A DNA stretch of 64,000 nucleotides from Blastomonas sp. AAP53 (GTDB lineage Bacteria; Pseudomonadota; Alphaproteobacteria; Sphingomonadales; Sphingomonadaceae): positions 1-64,000 of the forward strand of contig NZ_ANFZ01000019.1 of NCBI RefSeq assembly GCF_000331245.1, given 5' to 3'. The stretch's first letter is position 1, and each line of letters begins with the position of its first letter. This document shows positions 26,082-36,330 of this stretch, piece by piece. The position numbers and the translations under genes were made by a program. The notes under the pieces are model-generated. The model saw only the letters and a list, made by a program, of their open reading frames with translations, did no database searches and was not told the origin of the DNA.

Positions 26082-27029
26082 TCATTCGGCGGGCGTCAGG
26101 CTCCCACCGGAAAAGGGTTCGAGCTGGCTCTGCCGCTGCTGGCGCGCGGCCCAGGCCGACTTGATCGTGTCGCTGGTCTCGCGGCTGCCATCGTGGCTCC
26201 AGCCCGGCGGACGCAGCAGATAGCCCAGCTTGTTCGAGAGGCCCGGCGCGCTCCACATATCGCGGGCGATTCCCACCCATTCGTGGAACGCCGCCCAGAT
26301 CAGGTTGAAGCTGCCCAACTGCTTCACGATGCCATAGCGGATCGGCTCGTCGTCGCGCTCGGGCACGAAGGTGCCGAACATCCTGTCCCAGATAATGAAG
26401 ACGCCGGCGTAGTTCGAATCGAGATAGCGCGGGTTGATCGCGTGATGGACGCGGTGGTGCGAGGGCGTGTTCATCACCGCCTCGAACCAGCGCGGCAGCC
26501 TTTTCACCGCCTCGGTGTGGATCCAGAACTGGTAGATCAGGTTGATGCCACCGCAGAACGCGATCATCAAAGGATGGAAGCCCAGCCAGAACATCGGCAG
26601 GCCCACGAGCAGCCCGGGCGTGAAGAACCCGGTCCATGTCTGCCTGAGCGCGGTCGACAGGTTATAATGCTGGCTCGAATGGTGGATGACATGCGCCGCC
26701 CACATCCAGCGGACACGGTGCCCCAGTCGGTGCACCCAGTAATAGGCAAAATCATCGACCACGAACGCGATCGGCCAGGCCCACCACGCCCAGCCGATGT
26801 CGAAAATGCGGTGTTCATAGACCTGGAACGCGATCAGCAGCGCAAGCCCGCCGGTCAGCGCGCCTGCAACGGTGCTGCCCAGGCCCAAAGCCAGCGATGT
26901 CAGCGTATCGCGCGGTTCGTAAGCGCGCGCATCACGACCGCGCACCCACCAGATCTCGATCAGGATCAGCAGCACGAATGCCGGGATCGCAAGCTCGGTC
27001 GGGTTGGGCAGATCGGGCGCCGTGGTCAT
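26082..27029 (-). CDS. Sterol desaturase/fatty acid hydroxylase-family membrane di-iron enzyme
   Basis: A 315-residue integral membrane protein with several hydrophobic helices and the three histidine clusters of the family: HRLGH, HVIHH and HHRVHH, spaced as in FA_hydroxylase domain enzymes (about residues 105, 118 and 197). These ligate two irons for O2-dependent hydroxylation or desaturation of lipids, carotenoids or similar hydrophobic substrates. It begins 12 bases after a small membrane-protein gene and is followed by the GMC oxidoreductase, forming a probable three-gene unit. The exact substrate is unknown. Confidence 0.9.
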   Translation of the reverse strand: MTTAPDLPNPTELAIPAFVLLILIEIWWVRGRDARAYEPRDTLTSLALGLGSTVAGALTGGLALLIAFQVYEHRIFDIGWAWWAWPIAFVVDDFAYYWVHRLGHRVRWMWAAHVIHHSSQHYNLSTALRQTWTGFFTPGLLVGLPMFWLGFHPLMIAFCGGINLIYQFWIHTEAVKRLPRWFEAVMNTPSHHRVHHAINPRYLDSNYAGVFIIWDRMFGTFVPERDDEPIRYGIVKQLGSFNLIWAAFHEWVGIARDMWSAPGLSNKLGYLLRPPGWSHDGSRETSDTIKSAWAARQQRQSQLEPFSGGSLTPAE

Positions 27030-27041
27030 GATGCCGGTTGC

Positions 27042-27473
27042 TTACATCATTGTCAGCAGCTTGTCTGCATCCTGTTTTGACAGGGCGAGTGAAACATGTC
27101 CGAAGCGCGGATCACCGGTTTCCACCTTCCACCCCTCGCTGCAGCGGTGCGCACGCAGCGGCTTGGGCAACACCCGCCCAGCACAGTGCGCGCCGTGGCG
27201 TTTCAGGATCACGACGCGACCATCGGTCCCCTCGACCAAAGCGGCCTCGCCATCGCCGGACATCAGCACCGGGCCGGCTTCGAACCCCGCGATCTGCTCT
27301 TCGGCAATGCGCGCAGCGGCGCTGGCGTCGCCAATCTGGTTTTCGCCCAGTTGCAACAGCCAGACCAGACCCGCGACCGCCAGAATCGCGGCCAGTGAAG
27401 CGAACAGCAGCATCAGGTTCATCGGCATCGTCCCCATGTCCGGCCAGGTCTTTGCCCGGTCCTTGCGGGCCAT
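27042..27473 (-). CDS. Small single-pass membrane protein of unknown function
   Basis: A 143-residue protein (or 131/128 if translation starts at ATG 27437 or 27428; the latter has a GGGGAC sequence just upstream). One hydrophobic helix near the N-terminus (LMLLFASLAAILAVAGLVWLL) follows a positively charged stretch, so the soluble part with two cysteines (HGAHCAGRV and HRCSEGWKV) is probably periplasmic. No family is recognised. It is divergent from pheS and just upstream of the fatty acid hydroxylase-type gene. Confidence 0.65.
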   Translation of the reverse strand: MARKDRAKTWPDMGTMPMNLMLLFASLAAILAVAGLVWLLQLGENQIGDASAAARIAEEQIAGFEAGPVLMSGDGEAALVEGTDGRVVILKRHGAHCAGRVLPKPLRAHRCSEGWKVETGDPRFGHVSLALSKQDADKLLTMM

Positions 27474-27497
27474 GATAGCACCGCACGCGGCGGAATG

Positions 27498-27527
27498 AAA
27501 AGTCTGCGAAAAGTCCGTTCAAAAGTC
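27498..27527. promoter_or_regulatory. Three helically phased AAAAGTC repeats upstream of pheST
   Basis: The heptamer AAAAGTC occurs at 27498, 27509 and 27521, spacings of 11 and 12 bases, that is one DNA turn apart on the same face. They lie in the 130-base divergent region between the small membrane-protein gene and pheS, about 75-105 bases before the pheS start. Phased direct repeats of this kind are usual for activator or repressor binding, or for bent DNA. No known regulator motif is recognised. Confidence 0.4.
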
Positions 27528-27603
27528 TTCGCGCGTCCGGCAGGGGTTGATTTGTGCCGGGGGCCGTGACTACGGCTCGCGCACGGATTTTTACGCAAGG
27601 GAT

Positions 27604-28701
27604 ATGACCGTGGCGGACGTGGAACAGTTGCAGCAGGACTATCTGGCCCAGATCGCCAGCGCGGATCTTGCGGGTCTGGAAGAGATCCGCATCGCCGCTT
27701 TGGGGAAACAGGGTGTCATTTCGGGCCTGCTCAAGACGCTGGGCGCGATGAGCGCCGAGGAGCGGCAGGAACAGGGCCCGCGCATCAACGGCGCGCGCGA
27801 GGCAGTGACCTCCGCGATCGCTGCCCGCAAGGATGCGCTAGAAAGCGAAGTGCTCAACGCACGCCTTGCCGCCGAAGCGATCGACCTGACGCTGCCTGCC
27901 GCTGCCAGCCCCCAGGGATCGGTGCACCCGGTTGCCCAAGTGATGGACGAGCTCGCCGAGATCTTCGCCGATCTGGGGTTTGCCGTGGCGACCGGACCCG
28001 AGATCGAATCGGGCTGGTACAATTTCACCGCGCTGAACATGCCCGAGACGCACCCGGCGCGCGCGATGCACGACACGTTCTACTTCCCTGATCGCAATGC
28101 TGCGGGCGAGGAGATGCTGCTGCGCACGCACACCTCGCCGGTGCAGATCCGCACGATGATGGCGCAGAAGCCGCCGATCCGCATCATTGCGCCGGGCCGC
28201 ACCTATCGCAGCGATTCGGACGCGACGCACACGCCGATGTTCCATCAGGTCGAGGGGCTGGTGATCGACAAGGGCATTACCATGGCGCACCTCAAATGGA
28301 CGCTGGAAACCTTCGTGAAGGCGTTCTTCGAGCGCGACGATATCGTGCTGCGGCTGCGCCCGAGCTATTTCCCGTTCACCGAGCCCTCGGCCGAGGTCGA
28401 TGTCGGCTTCACGGTCGAAAAGGGCAAGCGGGTGATCGGCGGCGATCCCACCGGCCCCAATGGCGGCTGGATGGAGATCCTGGGCAGCGGCATGGTCAAC
28501 CGCAAGGTGATCGAACATTGCGGGCTCGACCCCGATGAGTGGCAGGGCTTTGCCTTCGGTTGCGGCATCGACCGCCTCGCGATGCTCAAGTACGGCATGG
28601 ACGACCTGCGCGCGTTCTTCGACGGCGATCTGCGCTGGCTGAAGCATTACGGCTTCTCGTCGCTCGATGTCCCCACGCTGAGCGGAGGAGTCGGCGCATG
28701 A
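27604..28701 (+). CDS. pheS: Phenylalanyl-tRNA synthetase alpha subunit
   Basis: A 365-residue class II aminoacyl-tRNA synthetase subunit. A coiled-coil N-terminal arm (about 1-90) that binds tRNA is followed by the catalytic core: [19 protein letters not shown], motif 2 with [14 protein letters not shown] and RTYRSD, and motif 3 with [15 protein letters not shown]. It forms an alpha2beta2 enzyme with PheT and charges tRNA-Phe. The ATG at 27604 (MTVADVEQL) matches the family start; the frame is open further upstream but begins in the promoter region. It overlaps pheT by four bases. Confidence 0.97.
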   Translation: MTVADVEQLQQDYLAQIASADLAGLEEIRIAALGKQGVISGLLKTLGAMSAEERQEQGPRINGAREAVTSAIAARKDALESEVLNARLAAEAIDLTLPAAASPQGSVHPVAQVMDELAEIFADLGFAVATGPEIESGWYNFTALNMPETHPARAMHDTFYFPDRNAAGEEMLLRTHTSPVQIRTMMAQKPPIRIIAPGRTYRSDSDATHTPMFHQVEGLVIDKGITMAHLKWTLETFVKAFFERDDIVLRLRPSYFPFTEPSAEVDVGFTVEKGKRVIGGDPTGPNGGWMEILGSGMVNRKVIEHCGLDPDEWQGFAFGCGIDRLAMLKYGMDDLRAFFDGDLRWLKHYGFSSLDVPTLSGGVGA

Positions 28702-31109
28702 AGTTCACGCTTTCCTGGCTGAAAGAGCATCTCGACACCGATGCAAGCCTGACCGAAATCACCGACCGCCTCACCGCGATCGGGCTGGAATTGGAAGGCG
28801 TGGAGAACCCCGCCGATGTGCTGCGTCCGTTCAAGGTTGCGCGCGTGATCGAGGCCGGCCCCCACCCCAATGCGGACAAGCTGCGGTTGCTCAAGGTCGA
28901 TGACGGATCGGGCACGCCCTGGCAGGTCGTCTGCGGCGCGCCCAATGCGCGTCAGGGCCTTGTCGGCGTGTTCGGCCCTCCGGGCACGTATGTGCCCGGC
29001 CCGGCCTTCACGCTCAAGCCGGCGAAGATCCGCGATGTCGAAAGCTTCGGCATGATGTGCTCGTACCGCGAGCTCGAAATGGGCGAAGATCACGACGGCA
29101 TCATCGAATTGCCCGAAGATGCACCGGTGGGCACCAGCTTTGCCGATTATGCCGGGCTCGATGATCCGGTGATCGATGTCTCGGTAACTCCCAACAAGCA
29201 GGACTGCATGGGCGTGCGCGGCATCGCGCGCGATCTGGCGGCCTCGGGCATCGGCACCTTGAGGCCGCTGGTGATCGCCGATGTCCCGCGCTCGGGCGCA
29301 GGCCCCGATGTGCGCACCGACGACGCTGACGGCTGCCCGGCGTTCTACGGCTGCACCGTCAAGGGCGTCACCAACGGCGCTGCACCCGACTGGATGCAGG
29401 CGCGGCTGAAGGCCGTGGGGCAGAAGCCGATCTCGGCCTTGGTCGACATCACCAATTATGTGATGCTCGATCTGGGCCGGCCCTTGCACGTCTATGACAT
29501 GGCGACGCTTTCGGGCGGGCTGGTCGCGCGCAAGGCGAAGGAAGGCGAAGAGGTGCTCGCGCTCAACGGCAAGACCTACACGCTCGACGCCAGCATGACC
29601 GTGATCGCCGACAGCGCACAGGTGCACGATATCGGCGGCATCATGGGCGGCGAGCATTCGGGCGTGGCCGAGACCACCACCGATGTGCTGATCGAGTGCG
29701 CCTATTTCGACCCCGAGCAGATCGCGCGCACCGGGCAGAAGCTGATGCTGACTTCGGACGCGCGCCAGCGGTTCGAGCGCGGCGTGGACCCGGCGTTCCT
29801 CGACGATGGCCTGGCGATTGCGACCGCCTATGTCACGCAGCTTTGCGGCGGAACTGCCAGCGAAATCACCCGCGCGGGCACGCCTCCGGTGGAAGCGCGG
29901 ACGGTCTCGTACGATCCGGCCTATTGCGCGGCTTTGGGTGGCATCGATGTTTCGGCGACCGATCAGCAGGCCATCCTCGAGCGCCTCGGCTTTGCCGTGG
30001 ACAGCGGCGAGACGCCGTGGACGATCACCGTCCCCAGCTGGCGGCGCGATGTCTCAGGGAAAGCGGATATCGTCGAGGAAGTGGTGCGTATCACTGGCAT
30101 AGACGCGATCCCCTCCACCCCGCTGCCGCGCCTGCCCGGTGTCGCCAAGCCCACCGCCAGCCCTGCGCAGCTGCAGGAACGCCGCGTGCGACGTCTGGCG
30201 GCGGCGCGCGGTCTCAACGAGGCGGTCAACTGGTCGTTCATTTCGGACAAGGAAGCCGCGCCCTTTGGCGGCGGCGACTGGACGCTCGCCAACCCGATCA
30301 GCGAAGACCTCAAGGTCATGCGGCCCTCGCTGCTGCCCGGCCTGCTCTCGGCGGCCAAGCGCAACCTCGATCGCGGCGCTGGCTCGGTCCGGCTGTTCGA
30401 GGTCGGGCGGCGCTATTTCAAGGCCGAGGATGGCACCAGCCTCGAGCGCGCGACGCTCGGCATCGTGCTGGCGGGAGACAAGCTGAGCCGCGACTGGCGC
30501 TCGGGCAAGGCGCAGGCCTTCACCGCGCACGACGTGAAGGCCGAGGTGCTGGCGCTGCTCGATGCCGCCGGTGCCCCAGCCGCCAAGCTCATGGACTTCG
30601 CGCCCGATGCCGCCGGTCCCGGTGGACATTATCACCCAGGCCAGGCGGCGACGCTGCGGCTGGGGCCGAAGAATGTGCTGGCCGCGTACGGCACGCTGCA
30701 CCCTTCAACCGCCAAGGCGTTCGGCTTCAAGCCGGTACACGGCGCTGTGATGGTCGCCGAGCTGTTCCTCGACGGCATTGCGTTGAAACCACGCGGCTCT
30801 GCGATGCGTGAGGCCTATGCGCCCCCGGCATTGCAGGCGGTGACGCGCGATTTCGCGTTCCTCGTCGATGCCAAACTTGCGGCGGGCGATCTGGTGCGCG
30901 CGGTCAAGGGCGCGGACAAGAAGCACATCACCGACGCCCGCGTGTTCGACAGCTTTGCAGGCCAGGGCGTGCCCGAGGGCAAGCTGTCGCTCGCGCTGGA
31001 GGTCACGCTGCAACCGGTGGACAAGAGCTTCGCCGATGACGAGCTCAAGGCCATTGCCGATGCCATCGTCAAGGCAGCGGGGAAGCTGGGCGCGGAATTG
31101 AGGGGTTGA
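28698..31109 (+). CDS. pheT: Phenylalanyl-tRNA synthetase beta subunit
   Basis: An 803-residue beta subunit, full length. The N-terminal [15 protein letters not shown] is followed by the tRNA-binding OB domain (about 40-150), B3/B4 editing and B5 domains in the middle, a catalytic-like core with ...[11 protein letters not shown]..., and a C-terminal ferredoxin-fold anticodon-binding domain that includes RDFAFLVD and [21 protein letters not shown]. Its ATG lies inside the pheS stop (ATGA), ensuring equal synthesis of the two subunits. Confidence 0.97.
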   Translation: MKFTLSWLKEHLDTDASLTEITDRLTAIGLELEGVENPADVLRPFKVARVIEAGPHPNADKLRLLKVDDGSGTPWQVVCGAPNARQGLVGVFGPPGTYVPGPAFTLKPAKIRDVESFGMMCSYRELEMGEDHDGIIELPEDAPVGTSFADYAGLDDPVIDVSVTPNKQDCMGVRGIARDLAASGIGTLRPLVIADVPRSGAGPDVRTDDADGCPAFYGCTVKGVTNGAAPDWMQARLKAVGQKPISALVDITNYVMLDLGRPLHVYDMATLSGGLVARKAKEGEEVLALNGKTYTLDASMTVIADSAQVHDIGGIMGGEHSGVAETTTDVLIECAYFDPEQIARTGQKLMLTSDARQRFERGVDPAFLDDGLAIATAYVTQLCGGTASEITRAGTPPVEARTVSYDPAYCAALGGIDVSATDQQAILERLGFAVDSGETPWTITVPSWRRDVSGKADIVEEVVRITGIDAIPSTPLPRLPGVAKPTASPAQLQERRVRRLAAARGLNEAVNWSFISDKEAAPFGGGDWTLANPISEDLKVMRPSLLPGLLSAAKRNLDRGAGSVRLFEVGRRYFKAEDGTSLERATLGIVLAGDKLSRDWRSGKAQAFTAHDVKAEVLALLDAAGAPAAKLMDFAPDAAGPGGHYHPGQAATLRLGPKNVLAAYGTLHPSTAKAFGFKPVHGAVMVAELFLDGIALKPRGSAMREAYAPPALQAVTRDFAFLVDAKLAAGDLVRAVKGADKKHITDARVFDSFAGQGVPEGKLSLALEVTLQPVDKSFADDELKAIADAIVKAAGKLGAELRG

Positions 31110-31117
31110 TTTTAAGT

Positions 31118-31143
31118 CGGTCCCCTGCGCAGGCAGGGGCCGA
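31118..31143 (+). terminator. GC-rich hairpin after pheT
   Basis: CCCCTGC (31122-31128) pairs with GCAGGGG (31133-31139) around a GCAG loop, and flanking CGG/CCG can extend it. It lies about 10 bases after the pheT stop and before prfC. No T-run follows, so termination may be partial or factor-dependent. Confidence 0.4.
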
Positions 31144-31229
31144 TCCCCTGCCCGTCGCGTCTGGATGCATCATCCGATGATCCATCCTGTGCAGATGCGG
31201 GGAAACGACACATTAGCAAAGCCGATATC

Positions 31230-32795
<1,566 letters not shown>

Positions 32796-32835
32796 AACAC
32801 TGTTGCAGCCCGGCAGAGCTGCGCTAAGGCGGGCC

Positions 32836-33639
32836 ATGGCGTCGCGCACCAAGGTCTCTCCCGATACGATCCGGCATATCGTCGAAGAGGCGAGCACCAT
32901 CGCCATGGCCGCGTTCGCGCGCGCCGGCGGTGACCTGCAGGTATGGGACAAGAAGCCCGGCGATCCGGTCAGCGAGACCGATCTGGCGGTCGACAATTTC
33001 CTGCGCGACCGGCTGGGCGCTTTGGTCCCCGATGCGGGCTGGCTGTCCGAGGAAACCGCCGATGATACCAACCGGCTCGATTGCGACCGCATCTGGCTGG
33101 TCGATCCCATCGACGGCACGCGCGATTTCGTGCGCGGCCGCGCGGGCTGGGCGATTTCGGTCGCCCTGGTCGAAAATGGCCGCGTCGTGATGGGCGTGCT
33201 CGCGGCCCCTGCCCGCAACGAATACTGGATCGGCGCGCGCGGGCGCGGTGCGTTCCTCAACGGCAAAAGGCTCAAGGCCAGCCGCCGCACCGAATTTCCC
33301 GGATCGCGCGTGCCCACCGACAGCCTGCCCAAGGCGGACATCGACCTGACCGTCGTCGAAAAGCCCAACAGCATAGCGCTTCGCATGGCGATGATCGCCG
33401 ATGACCGCGCCGATCTGCTCGCGACCCTGCGCTGGGGTTATGAATGGGACATCGGCGCGGCTGCGATCATCGCCGAGGAAGCGGGCGCGCGCGTCACCGA
33501 CGCACTGGGCGGCGAACTGCGCTTCAACAAGCCGCGCGCCAATGCCTTTGGCGTTTTGTGCTGCGCGCCCGACATCCACGACGCCGCGCTCGACCGCCTG
33601 CGCGAACGCGCGGTGCGGCTCTCGGCGGACGGGGCTTAG
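32836..33639 (+). CDS. Inositol monophosphatase/CysQ-family phosphatase
   Basis: A 267-residue Mg2+-dependent phosphatase of the FIG superfamily. The metal-binding glutamate is in LSEETAD, the signature WLVDPIDGTRDFVRG supplies two aspartates, and GYEWDIGAAAIIAEEAGARVTD is the C-terminal signature. It could hydrolyse inositol-1-phosphate or 3'-phosphoadenosine-5'-phosphate; motifs alone do not decide, although the split ...RDFVRG... segment is common in CysQ-like proteins. The ATG at 32836 is the first with a family-like N-terminus. Its stop overlaps the stop of the convergent SMR gene. Confidence 0.9.
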   Translation: MASRTKVSPDTIRHIVEEASTIAMAAFARAGGDLQVWDKKPGDPVSETDLAVDNFLRDRLGALVPDAGWLSEETADDTNRLDCDRIWLVDPIDGTRDFVRGRAGWAISVALVENGRVVMGVLAAPARNEYWIGARGRGAFLNGKRLKASRRTEFPGSRVPTDSLPKADIDLTVVEKPNSIALRMAMIADDRADLLATLRWGYEWDIGAAAIIAEEAGARVTDALGGELRFNKPRANAFGVLCCAPDIHDAALDRLRERAVRLSADGA

Positions 33640-33995
33640 GCCTCGGTCACTACATCCTGCGTGTGCGTCTCGGCATCGGGCGTGGTGAGATACAGCCCAG
33701 TCGTGCCGATCAGCGTCAGCGCGATGAACCCGGCTTGCGCCAGGCTGATCGACTGGCGGAACACCAGCCAGCCGATCACCGCCACGGCCACCACGCCCAC
33801 ACCCGACCAGATCGCATAGGCGATGCCCATCGGGATGCGGGTGAAGGCAAAGGCGAGCAGCCAGAAGCACAGGCCATAACAGGCCATCGATGCCATGCCG
33901 AACAGCGGCCTGGCAAACCCGTGGGAGGCCTTGAGCAGGCTGGTGCCTGCGATCTCGCAGACCATGGCCAGAGCCAGCAAAACCCACGCATTCAT
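33636..33995 (-). CDS. Small multidrug resistance (SMR/EmrE-SugE family) exporter
   Basis: A 119-residue protein with four hydrophobic helices. The essential membrane-embedded glutamate is exactly at position 14 (AMVCEIAGTSLLKAS), and AYAIWSGVGVVAVAVIGWLVF is the conserved helix 3-4 region of SMR proteins. It works as a dual-topology dimer exchanging protons for cationic toxic compounds. The tail after the fourth helix (PDAETHTQDVVTEA) is longer than usual. The ATG at 33995 is 13 bases after the stop of a MerR-type regulator, so the two form an inducible efflux unit. Confidence 0.92.
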   Translation of the reverse strand: MNAWVLLALAMVCEIAGTSLLKASHGFARPLFGMASMACYGLCFWLLAFAFTRIPMGIAYAIWSGVGVVAVAVIGWLVFRQSISLAQAGFIALTLIGTTGLYLTTPDAETHTQDVVTEA

Positions 33996-34008
33996 CGCAT
34001 GCTCTCCT

Positions 34009-34812
34009 TCATTCGGCCTTTGGCATCGCAATCGGATCGCCCGCCAGCATTCGCGTGGCCGTTGCCTGTTTCATGAACGCCCAGACCTCGGCATCAAAAC
34101 CGGGATCGGCCTGTGCGGGCCAGTTGGGCATGTCGTCGTACATCTTCATCGTGCCGGTCCACATCATAGGCGTGGCGACATCAGTGAAGGGTTTCAGCAG
34201 CGCGAACCAGCGCTGGACAAAGCCCGCCGCCGCCTCGCTGCCTGGGTCCATCGGCAGCGAGGCCTTGATCTCGTCGCCCAGCGCCTTCCATTGCGCTGAG
34301 TAAGCATCCTGGTCGAAATCCGCGCCCAGCGCGCCCATCCTATCGGCCCATTCGGCCTGCTCTTCCGGGGTGAAATAGCGGTCGGTCACCGCCTTCCATT
34401 GGTCCTGTGACATCTGTGTACTGTCCTGTTGTTCGGTTCGGATCAGCGAGCAGAATGTCTCTGCATCGATGGGCTCGCCGCGATCGATGCGTGACTTGAC
34501 GGAGATGAGCAGCGGCTGCGCCTCGGATATGCGCCGCGCCTGACTTTCGAGATGATCGAGCTGCGCGGTGATCAGCCCGTTGAGGTCGATCCGCCGGTTG
34601 GCGGTCAGCCGCTGGATCTGTGCCAGCGTCAGCCCCGCCTTCTTGAGCGACAGGATCAGGTTCAACCGCTCCAGCGCCACCGCATCATAATGCCGCCGCC
34701 CCGACGCGGTCCGCAACGGCTCCACCAGTCCTCGCACCTCGTAAAAGCGCAGCGCGCGGGCGGTGAGACCGGTGAGCCGGGTAACGGCAGCAATGTCGAG
34801 CGAATCAGCCAT
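34009..34812 (-). CDS. MerR-family regulator with TipAS antibiotic-recognition domain
   Basis: A 267-residue regulator. Residues 5-75 are a MerR winged helix (TRLTGLTARALRFYEVRGLVEP, GRRHYDAVALERL), followed by a dimerisation helix and a C-terminal TipAS-like domain (about 140-260, including YFTPEEQAEWADRM and GFVQRWFALLKPF) that in TipAL binds drug-like ligands. It leads an operon with the SMR exporter. Its promoter has the 19-base -35/-10 spacer typical of MerR-activated promoters, with the operator inside, so it should activate its own operon when it binds a ligand. No ribosome-binding site precedes the ATG; the transcript may be leaderless. Confidence 0.9.
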   Translation of the reverse strand: MADSLDIAAVTRLTGLTARALRFYEVRGLVEPLRTASGRRHYDAVALERLNLILSLKKAGLTLAQIQRLTANRRIDLNGLITAQLDHLESQARRISEAQPLLISVKSRIDRGEPIDAETFCSLIRTEQQDSTQMSQDQWKAVTDRYFTPEEQAEWADRMGALGADFDQDAYSAQWKALGDEIKASLPMDPGSEAAAGFVQRWFALLKPFTDVATPMMWTGTMKMYDDMPNWPAQADPGFDAEVWAFMKQATATRMLAGDPIAMPKAE

Positions 34813-34818
34813 AAGCGG

Positions 34819-34849
34819 CTTATGCCACTTGACGTAAGGTCAGCTTCAA
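34819..34849 (-). promoter_or_regulatory. MerR-type promoter (19-base spacer) with internal dyad operator
   Basis: On the minus strand, -35 TTGAAG (34849-34844) and -10 CATAAG (34824-34819) are separated by exactly 19 bases. The spacer contains an imperfect dyad at 34840-34827, ACCTTACG/TCAAGT, with 10 of 14 positions symmetric. MerR proteins activate such over-long promoters by underwinding them. The -10 ends only six bases before the merR ATG, so transcription would begin at or next to the start codon. Confidence 0.65.
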
Positions 34850-34932
34850 GGGGTTTTTTACTGAAGCACCAAAATACCAAAGCCTCAATTCGGCACAATA
34901 TTTCATTTACGACTACCATATAATGTGAGGTT

Positions 34933-35301
34933 GTGAGCTTCAGGAAACCTTTCAGAGCCAACCCGGTTAAACTTGGGCGCTATTATAGACGCCAACAAAA
35001 AATGGCGGAAAAGCGCTTTGCAGCGAAGCTTTTGGTGATGGCAGCTTCGTTAGGTTTCACTGTTGGTGTTGGAAGTATTTTCGCAAGCGAGCGGGGGTTT
35101 GCCCAATTGGCAGCTGCGGCGCGGCCTTTTGCTATCAACGCAGGGCTCATGCGAGCACGTGAGCCTCGATCTGGTGATTATTGGCCAGGGTGCGACGATG
35201 CCCGCAGGGCTGGCACCGCTCCAATCTACTCGGGGGAACCAGGTTATCGTGACGAAATGGACGGCGATTCGGACGGAATCGCTTGCGAGCCTTATTACTA
35301 A
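34933..35301 (+). CDS. Small Excalibur-domain protein
   Basis: A 122-residue protein. A basic N-terminus and one hydrophobic helix (about 30-50, LLVMAASLGFTVGVGSIF) precede a C-terminal Excalibur motif: CDDARRAGTAPIYSGEPGY followed by DxDxDGxxC (MDGDSDGIACEPYY), a calcium-binding fold related to EF-hands and common at the ends of extracytoplasmic proteins. Function unknown. The start is taken as GTG 34933, which gives a family-like FRKPFRANPVKLGRYYRR; ATG 35002 is an alternative. Base composition here and in the 120 bases upstream is clearly more AT-rich than the surroundings. Confidence 0.75.
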   Translation: MSFRKPFRANPVKLGRYYRRQQKMAEKRFAAKLLVMAASLGFTVGVGSIFASERGFAQLAAAARPFAINAGLMRAREPRSGDYWPGCDDARRAGTAPIYSGEPGYRDEMDGDSDGIACEPYY

Positions 35302-35400
35302 GTGAACCGCCAAATCTGGCCGGAGTCCTCGTGTCTGCGACGCCAATACGCGTCATTTTCCGCATGACGCCTTCCTCCCGATACGCCATTGTCGCAAGCG

Positions 35401-36330
35401 ATGCGCGCCTTGATCCTTCGCCGGTTGTTTACCGCAATCCCGACGCTGTTGCTGGTGCTGCTCGCCTCGTTCGCGTTGATGCGCTTTGCGCCCGGGGGGC
35501 CGTTTGACGGCGAGCGGCCGTTGGCGCCCGAGACGCGGGCGGCGCTGGAGGCGGCGTATGGGCTGAACCTGCCGATGGGGGAGCAGTTCGCGCTGTTCCT
35601 GCGCCGCACGCTCACCGGCGATTTCGGGCCGAGCCTCGTTTATCGCGATTTCACCGTCACCCAGTTGATCGCCGACAGCCTGCCGGTGTCGCTGACCTTG
35701 GGCGGGCTGGCGATACTGCTGGCGCTGGTGCTCGGGCTCGCAGCCGGAACGCTGGCTGCTTTGCGCCCCGGTAGCTGGGCGGACGAGACGCTGATGCTGG
35801 GCGCAACTTTGGTCACCGCGCTGCCCAGCTTCGTGACCGGGCCGCTGCTGGCGCTGGTCTTCGGGCTGTGGCTGGGGCTGCTGCCGGTGGGCGGGCTGGG
35901 CGATAGCCTCATCAGCGCGCCGCAATTCTGGGTGATGCCGGTGATCGCGCTCGCGCTGCCGGTGGCGGGCGCGATCGCCAAGCTGGCGCGCGCTGGCCTC
36001 GCAGCGGCGCTGGCGCAAGAGCACATCCGCACCGCGCGGGCGCGCGGCCTTTCGACCGGCGCGATTGTCCTGCGCCACGCGCTGCGCCCCGCGCTCGTTC
36101 CGGTCGTCAGCTACCTAGGACCAGCGGCGGCGGGGCTGCTCACCGGCGCGGTGGTGATCGAGACGGTGTTCGCGCTGCCGGGCCTTGGCCGCTATTTCGT
36201 GCAGGGCGCGCTCAACCGCGACTATCCGCTGATCATGGCGGTGATCCTGCTCTACGCCGCGTTGATCATCGCGTTCAATCTCCTCGCCGATCTAATTTAT
36301 GGCTGGCTGGACCCCCGGAGCCGGGCATGA
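35401..36330 (+). CDS. Peptide/nickel-type ABC transporter permease (DppB/OppB family)
   Basis: A 309-residue inner-membrane permease with about six helices. The N-terminal LRRLFTAIPTLLLVLLASFALMRFAPGGP is the DppB hallmark, and the cytoplasmic EAA-like loop is HIRTARARGLSTGAIVLRHALRPA. The ATG at 35401 is chosen; the frame is open four codons upstream to a TTG. It begins a three-gene operon with four-base overlaps. It is a little shorter than typical DppB. Confidence 0.9.
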   Translation: MRALILRRLFTAIPTLLLVLLASFALMRFAPGGPFDGERPLAPETRAALEAAYGLNLPMGEQFALFLRRTLTGDFGPSLVYRDFTVTQLIADSLPVSLTLGGLAILLALVLGLAAGTLAALRPGSWADETLMLGATLVTALPSFVTGPLLALVFGLWLGLLPVGGLGDSLISAPQFWVMPVIALALPVAGAIAKLARAGLAAALAQEHIRTARARGLSTGAIVLRHALRPALVPVVSYLGPAAAGLLTGAVVIETVFALPGLGRYFVQGALNRDYPLIMAVILLYAALIIAFNLLADLIYGWLDPRSRA

